Notes under the pieces: generated by a model
Database searches by the model: none
Told to the model about the DNA's origin: nothing
The model's input: only the letters and a program-made list of their open reading frames with translations
Part shown: one piece after another, positions 1 to 13,600 of the stretch
How positions within the stretch are numbered: position 1 is the first letter of the stretch
Layout: each line of letters opens with the position of its first letter
Assembly (NCBI GenBank): GCA_023614405.1
Contig: CM042686.1
Coordinates: 348,448,329-348,512,328, forward strand
Origin: Avena insularis
Lineage: Eukaryota > Streptophyta > Magnoliopsida > Poales > Poaceae
Length of the DNA: 64,000 bases
Direction of reading: 5' to 3'
Translations under genes and position numbers: made by a program

Positions 1-1131
1 GGTGGATCCATATGTGGTTTGTGAGAAGAACACACATCCAATGACACTGGTGGATCCATATGTGGTTTGTGAGAAGAACACGCACGCAATGACTTTGAGT
101 GTGGTTCATGAAAAGAACACACATCCAATGAAGTCTGGTGGATCCATATGTGGTTTGTGACAAGAACACACATGCACTGACTCTAGCTCTGGTTTGTGAA
201 AAGAACACACATGCAATCACACTGGTAGATCCGTATGTGGTTTGTGAGAAGAACACACATCCAATGACACGGGTGGATCCATGTGTAGTTTGTGAGAAGA
301 ACACACATGCAAAACACACATGCAATGATAATGGTGGATCCATATGTGGTCTGTGGAAAGAACAGACATGCAATGACACTAGCGGTGGTTAATGAAAAGA
401 ATAGACATGCGATGACTCTGATAGATCCGTATGTGGTTTGTGAAAAGAACACGCATGCAATGAATCTAGTTGTGGTTAATGAAAAGAACACACATGCAAT
501 GACTCTGGTGGATCCATGTGGTTTGCGAAAAGAACACACATGCAATGACTCTATCTATGGTTAATGAAAAGAACACACATGCAATGACACTGGTGGATCC
601 ATATGTGGTTTGTGAAAAGAACAGACATGCAATGAACTCTGGTGGATCCATGTGTGGTTTGTGAGAAGAACACACATTCAATGACACTGGTTGTGGTTCA
701 TGAAACAAACACACATCCAATGACACTGGTGGATCCTTATGTGGTTTGTGAAAAGAACACACATGCAATGACTCTAGATGTGCTTTGTGAGAAGAACACA
801 CATGCAATGACACTGGTGGATCCATATGTGGTTTGTGAGAAGAACACACATCCAATGACACTGGTGGATCCATATGTGGTTGGTGAGAAGAACACACATG
901 CAATGACTCTTGGTGTGATTCATGAAAGGAACACACATCCAATGAACTCTAGTGGATCCATATGTGGTTTGTGAGAAGAGCACACATGCAATGACTCTAG
1001 CTGTGGTTTGTGAGAAGAACACACATGCAATCACACTAGTGGATCCATATGTGGTTTGTGAGAAGAACACACATCCAATGACACTGGTGGATCCATGTGT
1101 GGTTTGTAAGAAGAACACACATGCAAAACAC

Positions 1132-1950
1132 TCATGCAATGACACTTGTGGATCCATATGTGGTATGTAGAAATAACAGACATGCAATGACACTAGCTGT
1201 GTGCGGTTTGTGAAAAGAACACACATGCAATGACACTGGTGGATCAATGTGGTTTGTGAGAATAACAGACATGCAATGAACTCTGGTGGATCCATGTGTG
1301 ATTTGTGAGAACACACATGCAATGACACTGGGTGTGGTTCATGAGAAGAACACACATCCAATGACACTGGTGGATCCTTATGTGGTTTTTGAGAAGAACA
1401 CACATGCAATGACTCTAGATGTGGATTGTGAGAAGAACACACATGCAATGACCCTGGTGGATCCATATGTGGTTTGTGAGAAGAACACACATCCAATGAC
1501 ACTAGTGGATACATATGTGGTTTGTGAGAAGAACACACATCCAATGACACTGGTGGATCCATGTGTGGTTTGTAAGAAGAACACACATGCAAAACACTCA
1601 TGCAATGACACTTGTGGATCCATATGTGGTATGTAGAAATAACAGACATGCAATGACACTTGTGGATCCATATGTGGTATGTAGAAATAACAGACATGCA
1701 ATGACACTAGCTGTGTGCGGTTTGTGAAAAGAACACACATGCAATGACACTGGTGGATCAATGTGGTTTGTGAGAATAACAGACATGCAATGAACTCTGG
1801 TGGATCCATGTGTGATTTGTGAGAACACACATGCAATGACACTGGGTGTGGTTCATGAGAAGAACACACATCCAATGACACTGGTGGATCCTTATGTGGT
1901 TTTTGAGAAGAACACACATGCAATGACTCTAGATGTGGTTTGTAAAAAGA
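1132..1950. repeat. Local ~514-bp tandem duplication inside the array
   Basis: A block with the unusual monomer ATATGTGGTATGTAGAAATAACAG followed by a CTGTGTGCGG variant occurs near 1140 and again near 1650. The monomer with the shortened GTGAGAACACACATGC recurs 514 bp later (1286 and 1800). The second copy is preceded by one extra 48-bp monomer, as expected from slippage or unequal exchange by whole monomers. Confidence 0.8.
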
Positions 1951-3339
1951 ACACACATGCAATGACACTAGTGGATCCATATGTGGTTTGTGTGAAGAAC
2001 GCACATCCAATGACACTGATGGATCCATGTGTGGTTTGTGAGAAGAACACGCATGTAGTGACACTGGGTCTGGTTCATGAAAAGAACACACATCCAATGA
2101 CACTGGTGGATCCTTATGTGGTTTGTGAAAAGAACACACATGCAATGACTCTAGATGTGTATTGTGAGAAGAACACACATGCAATGACCCTGGTGGATTC
2201 ATATGTAGTTTGTGAGAAGAACACACATGCAGTGACAATGGTGGATCCATATGTGGTCTGTGGAAAGAACAGACATGTAATGACACTAGCTGTGGTTAAT
2301 GAAAAGAACAGACATGCAATGACTCTGATGGATCCATATGTGATTTGTGAAAAGAACACACTTGCAATGACTCTAGTTGTGGTTAATGAAAAGAACACAC
2401 ATGTAATGACTCTCGTGGATCCATGTGGTTTGTGAAAAGAACACACATGCAATGACTCTAGCTATGGATAATGAAAAGAACACACATGCAATGACACTGG
2501 TGGATCCATATGTGGTTTGTGAAAAGAACAGACATGCAATGAACTCTGGTGGATCCATGTGTGGTTTGTCAGAAGAACACACATTCAATGACACTGGTTG
2601 TGGTTCATGAAAACATAACGCATCCAATGACACTGATGGATCCTTATGTGGTTTGTGAAAAGAACACACATGCAATGACTCTAGATGTGGTTTGTGATAA
2701 GAACACACATGCAATGACACTGGTGGATCCATATGTGGTTTGTGAGAAGAACACACATGCAATGACTCTTGGTGTGGTTCATGAAAAGAACACACATCCC
2801 ATGAACTATAGTGGATCCATATGTGGTTTGTGAGAAGAGCACACATGCAATGACTCTAGCTATGGTTTGTGAGAAGAACACACATGCAATCACACCGCGG
2901 GATCCATATGTGGTTTGTGAGAAGAACACACATCTAATGACACCGGTGGATCCATGTGTGGTATATGAGAAGAATACACATGCAATGACACTGGTGGATC
3001 TATATGTGGTATGTAGAAATAACAGACATGCAATGACAATAGATGTGGTTAATGAAAAGAACAAACATGCAATGACTCAGATGGATCCATATGTGGTTTG
3101 TGAAAAGAACACACATGCAATGACACTGGTGGATCAATGTGGTTTGTGAGAATAACACACATGCAATAAACTCTGGTGGATCCATGTGTAGGTTTGTTAG
3201 AAGAACACACATGTAATGACACTAGGTGTGGTTCATGAAAAGAACAGACATCTAATGACACTGGTTGATCCTTATGTGGTTTGTGAGAAGAACACACATG
3301 CAATGATTCTAGATGTGGTTTCTAAAATGAACACACATG

Positions 3340-6300
3340 AAGTGACACTGGTGGATCCATATGTGGTTTGTTAGAAGAACACACATCCAATGACACTGGT
3401 GGATCCATGTGTGGTTTGTGAAAAGAACACGCATGCAATGACACAGGGTGTGGTTCATGAAAAGAACACACATCCAATGATACTGGTGGATCCTTATGTG
3501 GTTTGTGAAAAGAACACAGATGCAATGACTCTAGATGTGGATTGTGATAAGAACACACATGCAATGACCCTGGTGGATCCATATGTGGTTTGTGAGAAGA
3601 ACACACATCCAATGACACTGGTGGATCCATATGTGGTTTGGGAGAACATACATGCGATGACGCTGGGTGTGGTTCATTAAAATAACACACATCGAATGAA
3701 CTATGGGGGATCCATACGTGGTTTGTGAGAAGAACACACATTCAATGACTCTAGCTGTGGTTCATGAGAAGAACACACATTCAATCACACTGGTGGATCC
3801 ATATGTGGTTTGTGAGAAGAACACACATCCAATCACACTGGTGGATCCATGTGTGGTTTGTGAGAAGAACACTCATGCAATGACACTGGGTGTGGTTCAT
3901 GAAAAGAACACACATACGATGACACTGGTGGATCCTTATGTGGTTTGGGAAAAGAACTCACATGCAATGACTCTAGATGTGGTTTGTGAGAAGAACACAC
4001 ATGCAATGACACTGGTGGATCCATATGAGGTATGTGAGAAGAACACACATCCAATGACACTGGTGGATTCATGTGTGGTTTGTGAGAAAACACACATGCA
4101 ATGACACTGGTGGATCCATATGTGGTCTGTGAAAAGAACACACATGCAATGACACTGGTGGATCAATGTGGTTTGTGAGAATAACAGACATGCAATGAAC
4201 TCTGGTGGATCCATGTGTGGTTTGTGAGAAGAACACACATGCAATGACACTAGGTGTGGTTCATGAAAAGAACACACATCCAATGACACTGGTGGATCCT
4301 TATGTGGTTTGTGAAAAGAACACACATGCAATGACTCTAGATGTGGTTCATGAGAAGAACACACATGCAATCATGCTGGTGGATCCATATGTGGTTTGTG
4401 AGAAGAACACACATCCAATGACACTGGTGGATCCATGTGTGGTTTGTGAGAAGAACACACATGCAATGACACTGGGTGTGGTTAATGAAAAGAACACACA
4501 TCCAATCACACTGGTGGATCCTTATGTGGTTTGTGAAAAGAACAACATGCAATGACTCTAGATGTGGTTTGTGAGAAGAACACACATGCAATGACACTGT
4601 TGGATCCATATGTGGTTTGTGAGAAGAACACACATCCAATGACACTGGTGGATCCATATGTGGTTTGTGAGAAGAATACACATGCAATGACTTTGGGTGT
4701 GGTTCATGAAAAGAACACACATCCAATGAACTCTGGTGGATCCGTATGTGGTTTGTGAGAAGAACACACATGCAATGACTCTAGCTGTGGTTTGTGAAAA
4801 TAACACACATGTAATCGCACTGGTGGATCCATATGTGGTTTGTGAGAAGAACACACATCCAAAGACACTGGTGGATCCATGTGTGGTTTGTGAGAAGAAC
4901 ATATATGCAAAACACACATACAATGACAATGGTGGATCCATATGTGGTCTTTGGAAAGAACAGCATGCAATGACACTAGCTGTGGTTAATGAAAAGAACA
5001 GACATGCAATGACTCTGATGGATTCATATGTGGTTGGTGAAAAGAACACACATTCAATGACTCTAGTTGTGGTTAATGAAAAGAACACACATGCAATGAC
5101 TCTAGCTATGGTTAATGAAAAGAACACACATGCAATGACACTGGTGGATCCATATGTGGTTTGTGAAAAGAACAGACATGCAATGAACTCTGGTGGATCC
5201 ATGTGTGGTTTGTGAGAAGAACACACATTCAATGACACTGGTTGTGGTTCATGAAAAGAACACACATCCAATGACACTGATGGATCCATATGTGGTATGG
5301 GAAAAGAACAAACATGCAATGACTCTAGATGTGGTTTGTGAGAAGAACACACATGCAATGACACTAGTGGATCCATATGCGGTTTGTGAGAAGAACACAC
5401 ATCCAATGACACGGGTGGATCCATATGTGGTTTGTGAGAAGAACACACATGCAATGACTCTTGGTATGGTTCATGAAAAGAACACACATCCAATGAACTC
5501 TGGTGGATCCATATGTTGTTTGTGAGAAGAGCACACATGCAATGACTCTAGCCGTGGTTTGTGAGAAGAACACACATGCAATCACACTGGTGGATCCATA
5601 TGTGGTTTGTGAGAAGAACACACATCTAATGACACTGGTGGATCCATGTGTGGATTGTGAGAAGAACACACATGCAATGACACTGGGTGTGGTTCATGAA
5701 AAGGACACACATCCAATGACACTGGTGGATCCTTATGTGGTTTGTGAAAAGAACTCATATGCAATAACTCTAGATGTGGTTTGTGAGAAGAACACACATG
5801 CAATGACCCTGGTGGATCCATATGTGGTTTGTGAGAAGAACACACATCCAATGACACTGGTGGATCCATATGTGGTTTATGAGAAGAACACACATGCAAT
5901 GACACTGGGTGTGGTTCATGAAAAGAACACACATCCAATGAACTCTGGTGGATCCATTCGTGGTTTGTGAGATGAACACACATTCAATGACTCTAGCTGT
6001 GGTTCATGAGAAGAACACACATGCAATCACACTGGTGGATCCATATGTGGTTTGTGAGAAGAACACACATCCAATGACACTGGTGGATCCATATGTGGTT
6101 TGTGAGAAGAACACACATGCAATGACACTAGGTGTGGTTCATAAAAAGAACGCACATCCAATGACACTGGTTGATCCTTATGTGGTCTGTGAAAAGAACA
6201 CACATGCAATAACTCTAGATGTGGATTGTGATAAGAACACACATGCAATGACCCTGGTGGATCCATATGTGTTTTGTGAGAAGAACACACATCCAATGAC

Positions 6301-9300
6301 ACTGGTGGATCCATATGTGGTTTGGGAGAACATACATGCGATGACGCTGGGTGTGGTTCATTAAAATAACACACATCGAATGAACTATGGGGGATCCATA
6401 CGTGGTTTGTGAGAAGAACACACATTCAATGACTCTAGCTGTGGTTCATGAGAAGAACACACATGCAATCACACTGGTGGATCCATATGTGGTTTGTGAG
6501 AAGAACACACATCCAATCACACTGGTGGATCCATGTGTGGTTTGTGAGAAGAACACTCATGCAATGACACTGGGTGTGGTTCATGAAAAGAACACGCATA
6601 CAATGACACTGGTGGATCCTTATGTGGTTTGGGAAAAGAACTCACATGCAATGACTCTAGATGTGGTTTGTGAGAAGAACACACATGCAATGACACTGGT
6701 GGATCCATATGAGGTATGTGAGAAGAACACACATCCAATGACACTGGTGGATCCATGTGTGGTTTGTGAGAAAACACACATGCAATGACACTGGTGGATC
6801 CATATGTGGTATGTGAAAAGAACACACATGCAATGACACTGGTGGATCAATGTGGTTTGTGAGAATAACAGACATGTAATGAACTCTGGTGGATCCATGT
6901 GTGGTTTGTGAGAAGAACACACATGCAATGACACTAGGTGTGGTTCATGAAAAGAACACACATCCAATGACACTGGTGGATCCTTATGTGGTTTGTGAAA
7001 AGAACAACATGCAATGACTCTAGATGTGGTTTGTGAGAAGAACACACATGCAATGACACTGTTGGATCCATATGTGGTTTGTGAGAAGAACACACATCCA
7101 ATGACACTGGTGGATCCATATGTGGTTTGTGAGAAGAATACACATGCAATGAATTTGGGTGTGGTTCATGAAAAGAACACACATCCAATGAACTCTGGTG
7201 GATCCGTATGTGGTTTGTGAGAAGAACACACATGCAATGACTCTAGCTGTGGTTTGTGAAAATAACACACATGTAATCGCACTGGTGGATCCATATGTGG
7301 TTTGTGAGAAGAACACACATCCAAAGACACTGGTGGATCCATGTGTGGTTTGTGAGAAGAACATATATGCAAAACACACATACAATGACAATGGTGGATC
7401 CATATGTGGTCTTTGGAAAGAACAGCATGCAATGACACTAGCTGTGGTTAATGAAAAGAACAGACATGCAATGACTCTGATGGATTCATATGTGGTTTGT
7501 GAAAAGAACACACATTCAATGACTCTAGTTGTGGTTAATGAAAAGAACACACATGCAATGACTCTGGTGGATCCATGTCATTTGTGAAAACAACACACAT
7601 GCAATGACTCTAGCTATGGTTAATGAAAAGAACACACATGCAATGACACTGGTGGATCCATATGTGGTTTGTGAAAAGAACAGACATGCAATGAACTCTG
7701 GTGGATCCATGTGTGGTTTGTGAGAAGAACACACATTCAATGACACTGGTTGTGGTTCATGAAAAGAACACACATCCAATGACACTGATGGATCCATATG
7801 TGGTATGGGAAAAGAACAAACATGCAATGACTCTAGATGTGGTTTGTGAGAAGAACACACATGCAATGACACTAGTGGATCCATATGTGGTTTGTGAGAA
7901 GAACACACATCCAATGACACGGGTGGATCCATATGTGGTTTGTGAGAAGAACACACATGCAATGACTCTTGGTATGGTTCATGAAAAGAACACACATCCA
8001 ATGAACTCTGGTGGATCCATATGTGGTTTGTGAGAAGAACACACATCTAATGACACTGGTGGATCCATGTGTGGATTGTGAGAAGAACACACATGCAATG
8101 ACACTGGGTGTGGTTCATGAAAAGGACACACATCCAATGACACTGGTGGATCCTTATGTGGTTTGTGAAAAGAACTCATATGCAATAACTCTAGATGTGG
8201 TTTGTGAGAAGAACACACATGCAATGACCCTGGTGGATCCATATGTGGTTTGTGAGAAGAACACACATCCAATGACACTGGTGGATCCATATGTGGTTTA
8301 TGAGAAGAACACACATGCAATGACACTGGGTGTGGTTCATGAAAAGAACACACATCCAATGAACTCTGGTGGATCCATTCGTGGTTTGTGAGATGAACAC
8401 ACATTCAATGACTCTAGCTGTGGTTCATGAGAAGAACACACATGCAATCACACTGGTGGATCCATATGTGGTTTGTGAGAAGAACACACATCCAATGACA
8501 CTGGTGGATCCATATGTGGTTTGTGAGAAGAACACACATGCAATGACACTAGGTGTGGTTCATAAAAAGAACGCACATCCAATGACACTGGTTGATCCTT
8601 ATGTGGTCTGTGAAAAGAACACACATGCAATAACTCTAGATGTGGATTGTGATAAGAACACACATGCAATGACCCTGGTGGATCCATATGTGTTTTGTGA
8701 GAAGAACACACATCCAATGACACTGGTGGATCCATATGTGGTTTGGGAGAACATACATGCGATGACGCTGGGTGTGGTTCATTAAAATAACACACATCGA
8801 ATGAACTATGGGGGATCCATACGTGGTTTGTGAGAAGAACACACATTCAATGACTCTAGCTGTGGTTCATGAGAAGAACACACATGCAATCACACTGGTG
8901 GATCCATATGTGGTTTGTGAGAAGAACACACATCCAATCACACTGGTGGATCCATGTGTGGTTTGTGAGAAGAACACTCATGCAATGACACTGGGTGTGG
9001 TTCATGAAAAGAACACACATACAATGACACTGGTGGATCCTTATGTGGTTTGGGAAAAGAACTCACATGCAATGACTCTAGATGTGGTTTGTGAGAAGAA
9101 CACACATGCAATGACACTGGTGGATCCATATGAGGTATGTGAGAAGAACACACATCCAATGACACTGGTGGATCCATATGTGGTTTGTGAGAAGAACACA
9201 CATCCAATGACACTGGTGGATCCATGTGTGGTTTGTGAGAAGAACACATATGCAATGACACTGGTGGATCAATGTGGTTTGTGAGAATATCAGACATGCA

Positions 9301-12300
9301 ATAAACTCTAGTGGATCCATGTGCGGTTTGTTAGAAGAACACAATGCAATGACACTGGGTGTGTTTCGTGAAAAGAACACACATCCAATGACACTGGTTG
9401 ATCCTTATGTGGTTTGTATAAAGAACACACATGCAATGACTCTAGATGTGGTTCGTGAGAAGAACACACATGCAATCATGCTGGTGGATGCATATGTGGT
9501 TTGTGAGAAGAACACACATCCAATGACACTGGTGGATCCATGTGTGGTTTGTGAGAAGAACACACATGCAATGACACTGGGTGTGGTTAATGAAAAGAAC
9601 ACACATCCAATCACACTGGTGGATCCTTATGTGGTTTGTGAAAAGAACAACATGCAATGACTCTAGATGTGGTTTGTGAGAAGAACACACATGCAATGAC
9701 ACTGTTGGATCCATATGTGGTTTGTGAGAAGAACACACATCCAATGACACTGGTGGATCCATATGTGGGTTGTGAGAAGAATACACATGCAATCACTTTG
9801 GGTGTGGTTCATGAAAAGAACACACATTCAATGAACTCTGGTGGATCCGTATGTGGTTTGTGAGAAGAACACACATGCAATGACTCTAGCTGTGGTTTGT
9901 GAAAATAACACACATGCAATCGCACTGGTGGATCCATATGTGGTTTGTGAGAAGAACACACATCCAAAGACACTAGTGGATCCATGTGTGGTTTGTGAGA
10001 AGAACATATATGCAAAACACACATACAATGACAATGGTGGATCCATATGTGGTCTTTGGAAAGAACAGCATGCAATGACACTAGCTGTGGTTAATGAAAA
10101 GAACAGACATGCAATGACTCTGATGGATTCATATGTGGTTTGTGAAAAGAACACACATTCAATGACTCTAGTTGTGGTTAATGAAAAGAACACACATGCA
10201 ATGACTCTGGTGGATCCATGTCATTTGTGAAAACAACACACATGCAATGACTCTAGCTATGGTTAATGAAAAGAACACACATGCAATGACACTGGTGGAT
10301 CCATATGTGGTTTGTGAAAAGAACAGACATGCAATGAACTCTAGTGGATCCATGTGTGGTTTGTGAGAAGAACACACATTCAATGACACTGGTTGTGGTT
10401 CATGAAAAGAACACACATCCAATGACACTGATGGATCCATATGTGGTATGGGAAAAGAACAAACATGCAATGACTCTAGATGTGGTTTGTGAGAAGAACA
10501 CACATGCAATGACACTAGTGGATCCATATGTGGTTTGTGAGAAGAACACACATCCAATGACACGGGTGGATCCATATGTGGTTTGTGAGAAGAACACACA
10601 TGAAATGACTCTTGGTATGGTTCATGAAAAGAACACACATCCAATGAACTCTGGTGGATCCATATGTTGTTTGTGAGAAGAGCACACATGCAATGACTCT
10701 AGCCGTGGTTTGTGAGAAGAACACACATGCAATCACACTGGTGGATCCATATGTGGTTTGTGAGAAGAACACACATCTAATGACACTGGTGGATCCATGT
10801 GTGGATTGTGAGAAGAACACACATGCAATGACACTGGGTGTGGTTCATGAAAAGGACACACATCCAATGACACTGGTGGATCCTTATGTGGTTTGTGAAA
10901 ATAACTCATATGCAATAACTCTAGATGTGGTTTGTGAGAAGAACACACATGCAATGACCCTGGTGGATCCATATGTGGTTTGTGAGAAGAACACACATCC
11001 AATGACACTGGTGGATCCATATGTGGTTTGTGAGAAGAACACACATGCAATGACACTGGGTGTGGTTCATGAAACGAACACACATCCAATGAACTCTGGT
11101 GGATCCATTCGTGGTTTGTGAGATGAACACACATTCAATGACTCTAGCTGTGGTTCATGAGAAGAACACACATGCAATCACACTGGTGGATCCATATGTG
11201 GTTTGTGAGAAGAACAGACATCCAATGACACTGGTGGATCCATATGTGGTTTGTGAGAAGAACACACATGCAATGACACTAGGTGTGGTTCATGAAAAGA
11301 ACGCACATCCAATGACACTGGTTGATCCTTATGTGGTCTGTGAAAAGAACACACATGCAATAACTCTAGATGTGGATTGTGAGAAGAACACACATGCAAT
11401 GACACTGGTGGATCCATATGTGGTATGTGAGAAGAACACACATCCAATGACACTGGTGGATCCATGTGTGGTTTGTGAGAAGAACACACATGCAATGACA
11501 CTGGTGGATCCATATGTGGTCTGTGAAAAGAACACACATGCAATGACACTGGTGGATCAATGTGGTTTGTGAGAATAACAGACATGCAATGAACTCTGGT
11601 GGATCCATGTGTGGTTTGTGAGAAGAACACACATGCAATGAGACTAGGTGTGGTTCATGAAAAGAGCACACATCCAATGACATTGGTGGATCCTTATGTG
11701 GTTTGTAAAAAGAACACACATGCAATGACTCTAGATGTGGTTCATGAGAAGACCACACATGCAATCATGCTGGTGGATCCATATGTGGTTTGTGAGAAGA
11801 ACACACATCCAATGACACTGGTGGATCCATGTGTGGTTTGTGAGAAGAACACACATGCAATGACACTGGGTGTGGTTAATGAAAAGAACACACATCCAAT
11901 GACACTGGTGGATCCTTATGTGGTTTGTGAAAAGAACAACAAGCAATGACTCTAGATGTGGTTTGTGAGAAGAACACACATGCAATGACACTGTTGGATC
12001 CATATGTGGTTTGTGAGAAGAACACACATCCAATGACACTGGTGGATCCACATGTGGTTTGTGAGAAGAATACACGTGCAATGACCTTTGGGCGTGGTTC
12101 ATGAAAAGAACACACATCCAATGAACTCTGGTGGATCCGTATGTGGTTTGTGAGAAGAACACACATGCAATGACTCTAGCTGTGGTTTGTGAAAATAACA
12201 CACATGCAATCGCACTGGTGGATCCATATGTGGTTTGTGAGAAGAACACACATCCAATGACACTGGTGGATCCATGTGTGGTTTGTGAGAAGAACACACA

Positions 12301-13600
12301 TGCAAAACACACATACAATGACAATGGTGGATCCATATGTGTTCTTTGGACAGAACATCATGCAATGACATTAATGCTGTTAATAAAACGGACATGAGAC
12401 GCAATGGCTTGAGATTCATATCATTTATTGAAAAGAACACACATTCAATGACTCTAGTTGTGGTTAATGAAAAGAACACACATGCAATGACTCCGGTGGA
12501 TCCATGTCGTTTGTGAACACAACACACATGCAATGACTCTAGCTATGGTTAATGAAAAGAACACACATGCAATGACACTGGTGGATCCATATGTGGTTTG
12601 TGAAAAGAACAGACATGCAATGAACTCTGGTGGATCCATGTGTGGTTTGTGAGAAGAACACACATTCAATGACACTGGTTGTGGTTCATGAAAAGAACAC
12701 AAATCCAATGACACTGATGGATCCATATGTGGTATGTGAAAAGAACACACATGCAATGACTCTAGATGTGGTTTGTGAGAAGAACACACATGCAATAAAA
12801 CTGGTGGATCCATATGTGGTTTGTGAGAAGAACACACATCCAATGACACGGGTGGATCCATATGTGGTTTGTGAGAAGAACACACATGCAATGACTCTTG
12901 GTATGGTTCATGAAAAGAACACACATCCAATGAACTCTGGTGGATCCATATGTGGTTTGTGAGAAGAACACACATGCAATGACACTGGGTGTGGTTCATG
13001 AAAAGAACACACATCCAATGAACTCTGGTTGATACATTCGTGGTTTGTGAGAAGAACACACATTCAATGACTCTAGTTGTGGTTCATGAGAAGAACACAC
13101 ATGCAATCACACTGGTGGATCCATATGTGGTTTGTGAGAAGAACACACATCCAATAACACTGGTGGATCCATGTGTGGTTTGTGAGAAGAACACACATGC
13201 CATGTCACTGGGTGTGGTTCATGAAAAGAACACACATCCAATGACACTGGTGGATCCTTTTTTGGTTTGTGAAAAGAACTCATATGCAATAACTCTAGAT
13301 GTGGTTTGTGAGAAGAACACACATGCAATGACACTGGTGGATCCATCTGTGGTATGTGAGAAGAACACACATCCAATGACACTGGTGGATCCATGTGTAG
13401 TTTGTGAGAAGAACACACATGCAATGACACTGGTGGATCCATATGTCGTCTGTGAAAATAACACACATGCAATGACACTGGTGGATCAATGTGGTTTGTG
13501 TGAATAACAGACATGCAATGAACTCTAGTGGATCCATGGGTGGTTTGTGAGAAGAACACACATGCAATGACACTGGGTGTGGTTCATGAAAATAACACGC
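3340..13600. repeat. Higher-order repeat block, period 2.3-2.7 kb
   Basis: Rare variants return in the same order. The monomer with GTGGTCTTTGGAAAGAACAG recurs near 4945, 7407 and 10050, with a decayed copy near 12340. The GTTTGGGAGAACATACATGC variant recurs near 3637, 6321 and 8742. The CCATTCGTGGTTTGTGAGATG variant recurs near 5957, 8378 and 11108. Spacings of 2421, 2462, 2643 and 2684 bp are close to 11-12 of the 222-bp super-units. Copies differ by few substitutions and by gain or loss of whole monomers (for example the CCATGTCATTTGTGAAAAC unit is present at 7570 and 10210 but absent from the copy beginning at 4736), which points to recent amplification. Confidence 0.88.
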
